Below are positions 34,001 through 43,567 of a DNA stretch of 64,000 nucleotides, one piece after another. This DNA is from Eutreptiella sp. 'Long Island Sound 2002' (lineage: Eukaryota > Euglenozoa > Euglenophyceae > Eutreptiales > Eutreptiaceae): assembly GCA_964036045.1 (NCBI GenBank), contig OZ038384.1:31291771-31355770 (forward strand), given 5' to 3'. Position numbers and translations under genes: made by a program. The notes beneath the pieces were generated by a model, which saw nothing but the letters and a program-made list of their open reading frames with translations, made no database searches and was not told where the DNA came from. Each line of letters begins with the position of its first letter. Position 1 is the first letter of the stretch.

Positions 34001-36162
34001 GGTTCGTGCTACGGACAGACGCCTCGGACTATGCCGTGGGGGCAGTCCTCGAGCAAGTCCGGGACGACGGAACTCATGTTCCCGTGGCGTTCTGGAGCCG
34101 GATCCTGGCCGAGGGCCAACGCCGAACCTGGACCGCGAGGGAGAAGGAGACGTACGCCATTGTTTGTGCGCTCAGGAAGTGGTCTGGCCACATCGGATTG
34201 CAACCGGTGGTGGTTTGCACGGACCATCAATCCTTGCAGAGCTGGCACAAGGAGCACGTCGACACCCCCTCAGGACCAGCGGCAAGGAGGGCCCGATGGC
34301 ACGAGACGTTCGCCAAGTTCGACCTCAGCGTCGTGTACGTCCCGGGGAAGGACAACACTGTGGCAGATTGCCTCAGTCGCTGGGCCTACCCCGCAGGCAA
34401 GGCGTGGATGGACATATCCAGCCATGGCGACGCCGAGGAGACCGAGGAGGCCAAGCGCATCATCGAGATGGAGAAGGTCATGGAGCAAGAGGGGGTGGAG
34501 TGCTTTGTGGTGATGGCGAACCGTACGGACCTGGCCAAGTTCCGGGGTGCCCGCGTCCAGGCTATTCGAGAGGAAACCCTCGAGCAATGGATGGTGGCCC
34601 CTGTAGAGCTAGTCAGGTCGGTGCTCACAGAGGACTGGTCGGATGACTACGCGGCATCCGAGCACTGGAGCAAGTACTGGAATGCCGTGAGCGCCCCGTC
34701 GGACGACGAATGGCCCGAGGGCTTGACCGAGGATGGGGACAAGTTGTTCCTCAAGGACAAGCTGCTGGTGCCCGAGAACCGAGTGGAGCAGCTCATTGAC
34801 CATTTGCACAACGCCCAGCTCATGCATCCTGGCCGAGACAAGATGCAGCAGGACCTGGAGTGGCGTTTCAAGTTCCCTCCGGGGTATTACGCCATCCTGG
34901 ACAGGTACTGCAGCGACTGTGCCGTGTGTCGGGCCACGAAGAGCCCCAACCACTCCACAGCGGGCAACCCGGTGTATACGGCTATACCGGAGGCCCCTAT
35001 GCGGTCCGTGGCCATGGATGTATTCGCCATGCCTGAGGTCACCGTGGAAGGAGAGACCTACGACTGTGTCATCCTGGCGGTGGACAGGCACAGTGGGTAT
35101 ATCGTGGCGGTCCCTGGCAAGAAGTCCAAGAAGAAGGACAAGAAGGACAAGCATGGAGTGGGGTTGCAGGCCAAGACCGTCGCTAATGCCATGATCAGGC
35201 ATTGGCTGACGATTTTCGATATCCCAGCTGTCATCTGCAGCGATCGGGGCAGTCAATTCGTGGGGACGTGGTTCAAGACGATGTGCAAGCACATGGGGAT
35301 TCGGCAAGCCAAGACCGTGGCGTACCACAGCCGTTCGAATGGCCGTGCTGAGGTGGCCGGGCGGCAGATGTTCGAGAAGTTCCGCCAGCTGCACATTGAC
35401 GAACCGGGCCGGAACTGGTATAACTCGCTGTGGAGAGTGCTCCAAGCGTATCACGACCTTCCGGGACCCCCTGGACTGTCGCCCCATCGCATCCTGTTCC
35501 TACGGGATCGAGTGTCACGCACTCTCCCGTGGATGAACCATGGCAAAGTGGCCCGGGATGCGAACGCTATGATGTCTGAGGCGGACGACACGGCGGCCAA
35601 GGTGTGCAAGGCACTTCAGGACGAGCATGACAAGAGGGCCAAGTACTTCAAGCAGGGAAAGGTCCAGAAGTATGCTCTCCAAGACACCGTGTGGGTGGAG
35701 CGGCACCACAAGGATGTCCTGTCCAGGCATCGGCAGGCGTCCTGGTATGTGCCAGGGGTAATCGTGCGGAAGGTCGGGCAGGATGTGTATGCGGTTCGTG
35801 TGGGGGATAACAAGATCCTGGACCGCGACCACACCCAGCTTCGTCCCCGAGCACCAGACCCCAGCGGACGTCCCGTCACCTTCGAGTTCACGGCCGGCGA
35901 TGTGGACTCGGACGACGAGAGTGAGGACGACGACTTCACCGCTGAGAGGATCCTGGCGGACAAGCCGGACCCTGGGACGCCTGGGGGTAGGCTTTATAAA
36001 GTCCGTTGGAAAGGATTCGCCGCATCCAGGGACTCGTGGGAACCTCCGAGCAGTTTTGTGCCGAGGTACACCACGGTCTGGATGGACTACCTAAAGAAAA
36101 AGGGTATTTCTTTGGATGTCAAGGACGTATTGGTCCATTTGGTTGCTGCTGTAGCACCGTAA
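31096..36162 (+). CDS. pol: Element C Pol: protease, MTase-like remnant, RT, RNase H, integrase, chromodomain
   Basis: Open from the gag stop to TAA at 36160-36162, in phase with gag. Its own plausible start is not obvious (the earliest candidate, at 31177, is GTG), which supports synthesis as Gag-Pol. The protease has VDTGAQVSLV (D at 31498-31500). About 31950-32250 corresponds to the NPPF region of the other elements but reads YWHGSLDN where the motif should be. RT has VVDYRGLNEQ, FTVLDLKHGYHQMPL and the catalytic box FVDD (33520-33531). RNase H has RTDASDYAVG and CTDHQSL. The integrase zinc region is HLHN...HPGRDK...CSDCAVC, with DDE acids in VAMDVF, ICSDRGSQF and NGRAEVAG. The chromodomain (about 35940-36100) has AERILADK, YKVRWKGF and DSWEPPSSF. 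Confidence 0.94.
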   Translation, partial: RSPHGSGTSEVSPPKISGIPEKAKAHRVPKKAPEEPKPLSFATPNPWSALPREVHVGTGHGKKEGATTESPVDGQDQPKIYTIRDHTLEVLMHPDVLELHAVRVVHTPHGDERQLHLKVRVRCGREEKVVDVLVDTGAQVSLVRRGLFKEDLLQSSRRPVRLKVANGEIMGGGTHEATISMEFWEHERLNRPDQAKRSTLSGNFYVADITDWDMIMGYDFMVANAIGALPHRATLVREDDECLTWLSTDYACGSSQWNAEEEDRIVQAVQAVGAKSRGDRGVQLTEYGMAPQVYDRMIQTLGAEAPETDVFASRDAPLLRKCRRHWHRGDSAWHRHWGLKEWGPMYWHGSLDNTRRTVETIIADRAKGILVITGIGSTPCPLEGLKSTLDSITLNEMSFGPEEELFIDAKGVSMPSPGQAWGTKAFLVDGAQAQPTGDEAFIRRVEAVPMRVMFEPKEGTDQPIDGIDILSHSEINDVVNYMRMGMHDRVAAKKRRAMVTSPHWWDDKMLVTGKYEKDEFVARVMDHIADQYDGPVGSDPPTWDFPRMGADSDSHQPEAANFRRLSVGSAPHDDEDGISDEEKSDSDPEEAYTAVRSVVSIPKQAAEEAQENPKVAELKERLIKAYPRLFSGVANKNPPDRGRFGTAKIKLKPNPKIYRHREYQLQGDRAEAMKKLLAEFIERGWIEPSDSEWASPAFIVPKKEKGEWRLVVDYRGLNEQTQHDSYSLPLIDSILQKQQKKRIFTVLDLKHGYHQMPLHPDSRPCTAMSTPLGPMQRKVVPMGAKNGNAAFQRMMDDLLGPVRDCADPFVDDIIIGSGTENMTEDELIDAHEKDLRRVLSELDKHNMVCKPTKASVLVKEVEFAGHVVGHGQRRPMPGKLASLNHWEKPQTISELRSFMGFCNYYSGYVRMYAELSGPLHKMLQVGKFDGRKGSKKKLAWTPEAEDAFNSLKERLLGQLGLFLVDPDKGFVLRTDASDYAVGAVLEQVRDDGTHVPVAFWSRILAEGQRRTWTAREKETYAIVCALRKWSGHIGLQPVVVCTDHQSLQSWHKEHVDTPSGPAARRARWHETFAKFDLSVVYVPGKDNTVADCLSRWAYPAGKAWMDISSHGDAEETEEAKRIIEMEKVMEQEGVECFVVMANRTDLAKFRGARVQAIREETLEQWMVAPVELVRSVLTEDWSDDYAASEHWSKYWNAVSAPSDDEWPEGLTEDGDKLFLKDKLLVPENRVEQLIDHLHNAQLMHPGRDKMQQDLEWRFKFPPGYYAILDRYCSDCAVCRATKSPNHSTAGNPVYTAIPEAPMRSVAMDVFAMPEVTVEGETYDCVILAVDRHSGYIVAVPGKKSKKKDKKDKHGVGLQAKTVANAMIRHWLTIFDIPAVICSDRGSQFVGTWFKTMCKHMGIRQAKTVAYHSRSNGRAEVAGRQMFEKFRQLHIDEPGRNWYNSLWRVLQAYHDLPGPPGLSPHRILFLRDRVSRTLPWMNHGKVARDANAMMSEADDTAAKVCKALQDEHDKRAKYFKQGKVQKYALQDTVWVERHHKDVLSRHRQASWYVPGVIVRKVGQDVYAVRVGDNKILDRDHTQLRPRAPDPSGRPVTFEFTAGDVDSDDESEDDDFTAERILADKPDPGTPGGRLYKVRWKGFAASRDSWEPPSSFVPRYTTVWMDYLKKKGISLDVKDVLVHLVAAVAP

Positions 36163-36544
36163 TGGATCCCCCTTGGCATTTTGTTTGTTTCTGTGAATGG
36201 GGAGACAAGTGAGGGCGTTCATCCGGGGATTCTTCGGCCTTGATCGGCCATATACCCCCTTCACTCGATCTCCACATATATATTGCATTGTGGTATACTT
36301 ATTTAGGTCGACCGACGACGTTTTTCTATCTTTGATCCCCTTGGTCCATGTTGTAGATCAAGAGGAGACCGAATATGGCGTAGGGCGCTGACTATCAGTG
36401 TCCTCACCCCTCCCTTGGGGCATGGGGGACGCCTACGACGTGTGTGGGGCCTCCATGTGTCCTTGGGACATGGAGGGGGGGGTTGGAGCCCATTGGGGTC
36501 CTCCCGTCCTCTCTTCATTGGTTTCCGAGCGGATACAACGCTCT
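36163..36544 (+). other. Element C 3' non-coding region
   Basis: A short spacer of about 380 bp between the pol stop and the PPT. No gene is visible. Confidence 0.7.
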
Positions 36545-36555
36545 GAGAAGGGGGG
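36545..36555 (+). other. Element C polypurine tract
   Basis: GAGAAGGGGGG lies directly before the LTR start TGAAGCC. Confidence 0.9.
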
Positions 36556-38922
36556 TGAAGCCGGTTCGGACCCCCATGGCCATCTTGGGGTCACTTGGGG
36601 TGTGTATCTATGTGCCGGCAAGCCGCCATTGGCTGATATCATACTCTCCCATCCACCTGATCTAACCCGATGTGATACTGTGATAGGTTTGGCCATTCCG
36701 GCTATGAGCGGCCATATTCAGAACCGAGGCGCCGCCAGCGGAGATTTATATATCGGAATATCAGGAATCAACAGGGTTTTATTATCATAATGTTTCCGTA
36801 ATTTTTCAGCCTTTCGTTCTGATGGTCAATGTATCGGCGACTGTCAGTTGGCTCGCGATTTTGCGTTAACCGATTGGTTAACTGTTATTTCCAGATATTT
36901 TGGCGGATATTCCGTTGAAGGCTCAGATTTCATCAGCAAAGGGTTTGTTGCTTCCGCAATTCTCTAAATAAGCACTCGAAATTTTAATCAGAATTTTTCG
37001 CGATGTTGAAATCGGATTTTGGACTTCGACATCGCCGCACTTGATTTGGACTTCGTCGAGTGGTCATACTCTTTTCCCTATGCCCGAATCAGGTTTCCCT
37101 TATACTTGCCACCCATTTGACTTGGAGATATAAGGGAAACAAAAGCGAATCGTGGGACCACTTTGAAGAGCCATATCTACGAGCGAGTGTGAGGAAAGAG
37201 AATAAGGAAGGTTGGGTTGGAACTGCCTTGGTCTCAACTTAATTTAGGAAGCATCAAACGCCTTTGGTGTGTACGCATGCCCGATATAGCAAGGGATAAT
37301 GGTCAAGAGGGTATAAAGTGATATATAACTCTTGGACCGTGCAACCGAATATTTTAATGCGGCTTTCGAGTGTGCCGCGAGTGTGCCGCATGAGTGTTGG
37401 GGTTGCATAGCAACTTTCCTTGGGTTCCTACGTATTTTTAACGTGAAGTTATGCCAATGGAGGGACATGGCATATCATGGTGGGAGCCACATTTGAGGGT
37501 ATGTTTTATATGCATGGTATATGTCTTGATATGCTCACGCCCATGTTATATATCTTCGTGTGGCCGAAGAGATGGGGAACCATACGTGACAAGGGTTTTG
37601 CCCATGTCCCAATTGTGGAATTCAAAGCGCTAGACCAAGTCTACCGCGTATGTATTGCTCATGGTATGTTTGACAAAGAGATCCATGGGTGCACTCTCAT
37701 TTTCATGGGGCATGTAGATATTAGTGGCGAAGGTATCTCCATGCGCCCGATTGGGGAGCCAAGTGGGGGAATTGTTCGCAAATGGTTCCAATCATTTGTG
37801 TATTGAACCATGAGCGGATATCATGGGTGAGCATAGAGATATATTATCATGACAACTTTGTATTTGGTCATATTTTCATGTTTTTGACCTCAATTTTTGC
37901 TCATTTTTGCGTTTTGTGTACTCACCTGGTCAGCAAACAGCAAGAAGCCTATGGAGAGTCGAACCATGGTATGTTGTTCATATGTTGGCATATGCTTTGG
38001 AGTCGAGCACCACCATATGCCGGATTGCGTACTCCATTTGGCTTGGCGCATGAAGGATCACAAGAATTGGTCTCAAGATCATGGGCTGACTTGGGCAGTG
38101 CGTGGCGCCCATATCTGAAGGGGTTTCGAGGGTAAATTGGGGATGTACTTGGGCATTGGCCTTTGGTCTCCATCCTCCATGAATATTAGACTTCGATTCC
38201 ATGCATGCTTTGAGCCTTCGGATAAGTAGTAACTTCAATTTTAAGCATATTTTTGATATATGGCCAATATGGTGTGAATTGGCAGTTTTTTGGCATGTTA
38301 TGAGTTCAAACTCATAGGTCATTTCTCTAAGCCCATTCGACACCAAGTCCAACCAAGGTTATGTCAGGGTAGGGCATGGTCCTGAGTGCCACTCTAGGCC
38401 ATGACACGCCACCTTCCCTATTGGGCTAGGATTTAGAGGCTTGGGAGTGAACACATTTTTGGGGTTTATGTAGTGATTTTTGACATATGGCATTTAACCA
38501 TCTGATTGGACTGGGTTCAGGGCATCATGTTGGTGAGACAAGGGAAGATCTTGAGTCCAGGGAATGATGGGTCTATGGCTGTGATTGTGCAAGTTTCCAT
38601 ATCTCCCCAACTTTGCTTCATTTGTGTTCATATGCCACTTTCAGGGCTTTCTTCCTTGGTGCAATTCTTGTACATGCCCGCCACCGTGGGAATACCGGTG
38701 TGCTGAACGAAAGCCCGCAGCCTGATTTGGATTGTGAATTGGGTTATTGCTGTACTTGTGGGATCTGGTTGCCATTCAGGGTTGAAGGAGGATTTTATTT
38801 TCTATATTTTTGGATTTGGACCCTGGTAATTGAGGAATGCAATCGTTGATCCGGAGTAAATCAGCAGGGGTTACAGGCGGAAGGGGCACAGCGGGGGCCG
38901 GTCCTGGTAGGGACCTTCTTTA
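36556..38922 (+). repeat. Element C 3' LTR
   Basis: 2367 bp, the same length as the 5' LTR, with about 18 scattered substitutions, and followed by the CCGT duplication at 38923-38926. Confidence 0.93.
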
Positions 38923-39558
38923 CCGTATTGGATACTGGTGCAACCGATTCCATTGTGGCTTCATCATTGGTGTCAGATCCGAATCGCAGGGGCTGCTGTG
39001 CAGTCAAGGTGGGAGATGGGCACTACACGTACAGTGAAGGAGAGAAATCCGTGGATGTGTGCATGGGCAACTTCAGTCTTCCTCATGTTTGTATCGTCAT
39101 GGAGACTTCAGCTTTTCAGGTCTGCCTGGGCATGAACTTCATCCGTCAAAACTCCAATACAATTCTGGGTTTGATATTTACGCCATCGAGACTCATTGTC
39201 AAGAATCCAGAGACTGATGAATTATGCTTGGTATCGCTATCTGAGAAGACCTGTCCGAAGGAAGGAGGAAACGGATTGCCACCTGTTCAATTGTCTCTGA
39301 GAATTTCCCGGAGAGAAACCTACAGTTTGTTACCTTCACTCAGAGAGCAAGTTCCCATCAACCTTGGCGTTTTGAGACCCACCGTGGACTTGTACGCCAA
39401 CCCCAAGAATCATACCGAACCGTTGTATTGCACTCCGCTCAATTCATGTTATGCTTACAATTGGCACGACTTTCAGTTATGCTGGGCCAACCCACCATGG
39501 TCACACCTCGAGAAGATGGTCACCAAAGCTGTGCTCGACCGAGCACAAGTCGTGGTTT
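38923..39558 (+). pseudogene. pol: Element B protease and NPPW region (first copy, right of element C)
   Basis: Resumes B exactly where element C interrupted it. The protease site is LDTGATDSIVAS (38930 onward). About 39380-39558 encodes PTVDLYANPKNH, YCTPLNS and CWANPPW (NPPW codons 39489-39500), ending AQVVV at the TTTGAGG repeat. This region matches the methyltransferase-like segment of A and D. It is identical in layout to 45552-46192, with some substitutions. Confidence 0.85.
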
Positions 39559-39581
39559 GAGGTTTGAGGTTTGAGGTTTGA
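39556..39581 (-). repeat. TTTGAGG tail of GC-rich element copy 2
   Basis: Three and a half TTTGAGG units separate B coding sequence from the GC-element 3' end, which starts at TTTTGCGGGTACTAG. The first two units match the TTTGAGG pair at the corresponding B site near 46187-46200, so the tail merges with the target sequence. Confidence 0.8.
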
Positions 39582-39935
39582 TTTTGCGGGTACTAGACGC
39601 CTTTCGGCCCCGGGGAGCCACCTGGTCGGGCCAGGTGATATCCTCCCCACCGGGTCCTAGTGCGGGGCCCTCCAAGCCGCACCTCCTGCCTGGTGGCGGA
39701 GTCCCCCGGGTTCACAGAGCTCGGAGCCCCGTCCTTCCCCGGCGTCCCCGTTTCGCCACTCCCCGGTCAGTGCATCAATTCGCAGCCGTGGCTGCGGGCG
39801 CTTACCCACTGCGTCGCCCCCCTAATGCGTGGTCGCCCGGTGCGCCGGCGCCGCCGGGCCCGTGCTACTGGCTTGTCGCCAGTGGGACCCCCTTGGGCTG
39901 GCGCGGAGGCTGCCTAGCCTAGGGGTTGGGGCGTG
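39582..39935 (-). other. Conserved structured 3' end, copy 2
   Basis: Contains ACCTGG-TCGGG-CCAGGT (39620-39636), CGCAGCC-GT-GGCTGCG (39781-39796) and ACTGGC-TTGTC-GCCAGT (39867-39883). All stems seen in copy 1 are kept. The substitution in the central palindrome falls in the loop. Confidence 0.65.
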
Positions 39936-41402
39936 GCGCTGTGCGCCACTACTGCCTTGGCGGGCGCAGTGCCCCGTCTGTGTGTGCGCGGCGCTCGCGG
40001 CCAGTTCGGGGGGGTTCGGGCCGGCACCTGGCGTCGTGTCTCTTTCGTTTCCCCCTCCCCGTCCCGCGTGTTCCGCGCTGCGTGTGGCGGGCCGTCCCGT
40101 CCGGGTGTCCCTTACCCTCGCTCGCTGGTACGCCATTCCATGCGGTCTGTGCGTTCCGCGCGCTCGGTCCGGTTGCCCTTCCGGTAGTCCCCGCGTGTCC
40201 CTTTCGTGTGTGTGCGCTCGCGCTCTCGCGGTGTCCGCTCCCCCCCCCGCTGGGTGGTGTGGCGCGCGCATCTCGCGTGGTCCTGGCACTGGGCGCTGGT
40301 AGGGCCGTTCCACGTGGTCCGTGCCCCTCTGCGTGTCCTGCCCCGGTCCCTTGCTCCCGCTGGCGTGCTATGGGGGGGGCGGTCCGGTCCCGGTTCCCCC
40401 CTACTTGGCTTGGGGTTGTGGGGGCGGAGGCAGGGCGTCCCCGGGGGGGTGCCTTCGACCGTTGCGTGGGGCGTCTGGGGTCGTGCGCTCCTCCTCTCCC
40501 GACTGCCCGTCCACTGGGTGGGCTGTCGGGGTCCGCGTTGTGGGGGCGGGCGTGCGGGTGTGGCAGCCCTGCTCTGTCCCTGTGGGGGCTGCGCGCCGCG
40601 GGGCGGGTCCATGGCGTTCTTATGCTGGGGGGCGGGCTGGGGGGGGGGGGGGGCGTGCGCTGTTTCCTCCGGCTGTGCGGCCGGGGCGGGGCCTGTAGGG
40701 CGGGGGGTCGCTCTGCCTCTTTCCGTCCCTCTGCCTTCCCTGGGCAGGCAACAAAGCGAGCGTCACTGGCGTTGTGCTGTCCATGGGGGGCGTGGCCCCC
40801 GATACCACTCCGGTTCGTGCTCACCCGGCTTCTCTGGGTACGATCTGTGCGGCGTCCCGGTGCGCAGGCGTGGGCCCGCTTGTTCTTCGCGGCCCCCATG
40901 TGAGCCGGCGGCTGGGGCGGGGGGGCGGGTCACACTCCGGCTCCCCTCTCGGGCGGGGGGGGCCCATCCCCCCTGCCTCGGGGGGTGGGGGCGGGGGCCT
41001 CGCGGCTGGCGGGCTGGGGGGGGGGGCGGGGGGGGGGGGGACGTCGCGCCGCGCCCCCCCGGCCCTGGGGGGGCGGAGGGCCGCGCCTGTGGCTCCCCAG
41101 CTGAGGTGGGTGCGGGGGGGGGGGGGTGGGGGGGCCGGCCTCCCGCCCGCTCTCGGGCCTGTGTGGGAGGGGGGGGGGGGGTGGGGGGGGGCCTTTGGTC
41201 CCCTGGCGATGCCTCCTGTCGGCCGTGGGGGGGGGGGCGGCATGGCTGTCCTGGCCCCGGGGGCCAGCCATCGGCTGAGGGGTCGCGCCCTTCCCCCGCC
41301 CCGCTCTACCGAGAGCCGGATTCTCGCGCAGGCCCTCGCTGGGGCCCCTCATCCCCCGGCCGTTGTCGCGCGGCGCCGGCCGGCCGGGGGTGGCCGTGAG
41401 GG
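39936..41402 (-). other. GC-rich element copy 2, 3' region
   Basis: Low-complexity GC-rich sequence with very long G runs (for example 41016-41040 and 41110-41190). Open frames on both strands are composition artefacts. Confidence 0.55.
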
Positions 41403-43567
41403 TTAGCGGTCAGTGGTTAGCGGGCTGCGGGGCAGCAGGTTTCCCCCCGCGCTCGTTGTCTCCGCACTCCCTCCCGCGGGAGGTGGCGCGCCCTCTTGCG
41501 TCGTGCCGTACCGTGGGGGGGGCGTGGGTCGGAGGGCCCAGCCCCCCCCCCCAACTCTCCTGTACCCGCCGTCTGGGCCTTCACCTGCGCCGCCGCTTGT
41601 GTGGGGGCTGGGGCTGCGGCGGCGGCGGGTTGTGCCGGCGGTAGCGCCAGTGGGCGAGGGCGCTGCGCAAAGCCCGGGGGAGCCAGTTGTTGGCGTCTGC
41701 ATCCGTGATGCGGAGCACCGCTCCCCCTTCCAGGAAGGCCGGCCACGTCGGCTCCCTGTTGGGCCACGCCGCCCGGATCACTGACCTGAGGACCCTCTCA
41801 TGGTCCTCTGGGGCTGCCCACCCCCCCGGGGGTACCTCTCGGTTTCCTCCGTCCCTGCGGAGGAGCACGGCATCGAAGGGCCGGTTCCTCGACCTCCTGG
41901 AGGTGCCCTGGTTGGCCCAGCACAGCCCCGTACACCTCCCCCACCAGGGGGGGGGTCTCCTCCCCAAAAGGGTCCGGGACCGCGCCCCAGTCCCGGTCCC
42001 ATGGCCGGCCCTCCTCCGCCCCCCGTGCCGGCCCCCCTCGCTGCCCCTGCGCCTGCGGCGCCGATGCCGCGACCCGTCCCCCCTCTGCCGAGGCCATCCG
42101 CGCCGGCTCCGCCCTCGGCGCGGGGGGGGCTTGATGGTGCTGGTGTCGTGGGGGTTGGGGGGGGACGAGCTCGCCGGCGTCAGGGTCGATGTTGTAGAGG
42201 TGGTGGTGGTGGTGGTGGTGGTGGTGGTGGGTGTGGTGTGCCGGCATCTGTTGGATGCCGGGGGGGATGCACCTCACCGGCTGCACGTCCGGCTGCGGGG
42301 GCGCCCCGCCCTCTGCCCCCCTCCCTTCGTCCCGTCCCCCCCCCTGGGCTCCCATGCCCCGTCCCGCCTGTCCCTTGGGGCCCGCGGCGCCCTTGCCCTT
42401 GCCCTTGGGCCCCTTTCCAGCCCCCTGCCCGTGTCGCGGGTCCCGCCTCCCGTCCCCCACGCCCTGGCCCGCTCGCTCTCCCACCTCCCCTCGCCCTGCC
42501 CCCTGCACCTGGGCTCCCTGCCCGCGCCCCTGCGCGCCCTTCCTGTGCCCCGGCCCCTTCCCGGCCCCCTGCCCCGAGTCGCGCCGTCCGCTGCCTGCGC
42601 TCTGCTCCCCCCCGCTGCTTCGCCCTTCCTGGACCACTCGCCGGGCGTCCCGCTGCCTTTGCAGCTGCGGCAGCGTGACGCCCGGCGGCGAGCGCTCGCG
42701 CGTCGGGGGGCGGACGTGCCGCTCCCGCCCCGGGGAGAAGGGCTTGGGGGGGAACTGCTTTGGGGGGCTGGTGTGGGTGTGGGTGGGGTTGGCGTGGGCG
42801 CGGTACTTTGCGCTCTCCCTGACCACTGCTGCTGCTGCGGCGGCCGCCGGCGAGGCGTCCGTGGCCTGTGCGGGGTTCTTCCCCCGCTTGCGCAGCGTGC
42901 TGAGGGTCGCGGCGTGGCCGGCCGAGGCGGTGTCGCGGCCCGCCGGGGTCGCGGCCGCAGCCCCTCGCGCGCCCTCCTCGCTCTCCTTCGCTGCCGTGGC
43001 GGCCGCCGACGAGGCGCCCGTGGCTCGTGCGGGGTCCGCCCCCCGGTTTCGCGGCGTGCTCGGGGCCGCGGCGTGGTCGGCCGGGGCGGTGGTGCGGCCC
43101 GCCGGGGCCGCGGTCGCAACCCCTCGCACGCCCTCCTCGTTCTCCTCTGCTGCAACGGCGGCCGCTGGCGAGGCGCCCGCGGCCCGTTCGGGGTCCGTCC
43201 TCCGCGTTTGCGGCGTGCTGGAGGTCGCGGCGCGGCCGGCCGAGGTGGTGTCGCGGCCCGCCGGGGTCGCGGCCGCAGCCCCTCGCGCGCCCTCCCCGCT
43301 CTCCTTCGCTGCCGTGGCGGCCGCCGACGAGGCGCCCGTGGCCCGTGCGGGGTCCGCCCCCCGCTTCCGCGGCGTGCTGGGGGCCGCGGCGTGGTCGGCC
43401 GTGGCGGTGGTGCGGCCCGCCGGGGCCGCGGTCGCAACCCCTCGCGCGCCCTTCTTGCTCTCCTCTGCGGCTGCGGCAGCCCTCGGCGATGCGCCCGGTT
43501 CCTGCGTTGGGGCTGCCCCCCGTGTCGGCGGCGTGCCGGGGGCCGCGGTCGGGGCCGCGGCGTGGCT
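41403..43567 (-). pseudogene. Gag-like His-rich protein of the GC-rich element, copy 2
   Basis: On the minus strand the blocks seen in copy 1 recur in order: Ala/Pro/Arg-rich 53-residue repeats, KYRAHANPTHTHTSPPK, LPQLQRQRDARRV, a Gly/Gln/Arg tract, a histidine tract with HLYN and DPDA (about 42180-42240), then RVLRSVIRAAWPNREPTW and NNWLPRAL. Several indels split it over frames, ending near 41403. The longest single frame is 41798-43129. It lacks its N-terminus because the copy is truncated. Confidence 0.5.
42830..43567 (-). repeat. Tandem 159-bp coding repeats
   Basis: GAGGCG-type unit starts fall at 42852, 43011, 43170, 43329 and 43488 (GATGCG), each exactly 159 bp (53 codons) apart. Units encode Ala/Thr/Pro-rich segments in one frame. 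The array ends at the 5' truncation point. Copy 1 has only about two units. Confidence 0.9.

Larger units (their letters stand above)
25707..38922 (+). mobile_element. Element C: intact young Ty3/gypsy chromodomain LTR retrotransposon
   Basis: 13.2 kb with two 2367-bp LTRs that differ at about 18 positions (about 99.2% identical), a PBS, a full-length gag, a full-length pol in the same frame separated by one TAG, a PPT and a CCGT duplication. It inserted in the protease codons of B. Nothing disabling is visible in the ORFs, so it could be autonomous or was until recently. Confidence 0.95.
39559..43567 (-). mobile_element. GC-rich retroelement copy 2 (5'-truncated)
   Basis: The reverse complement of the last 4 kb of copy 1, including the 3' hairpins, the 3' region, the His-tract ORF and the 159-bp repeats. 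Its 5' end at 43567 lies within the repeat array, directly against B gag, with CGCTGG shared at the junction. Truncation at the 5' end with an intact 3' end is the usual mark of target-primed reverse transcription. Direct copies of 2.6 kb of B flank it. Confidence 0.88.

Noticed and set aside
40206-41399. ORFs on the plus strand of GC-rich copy 2
   Set aside because: They are antisense to the element and consist of low-complexity Gly/Arg/Pro with long G runs.
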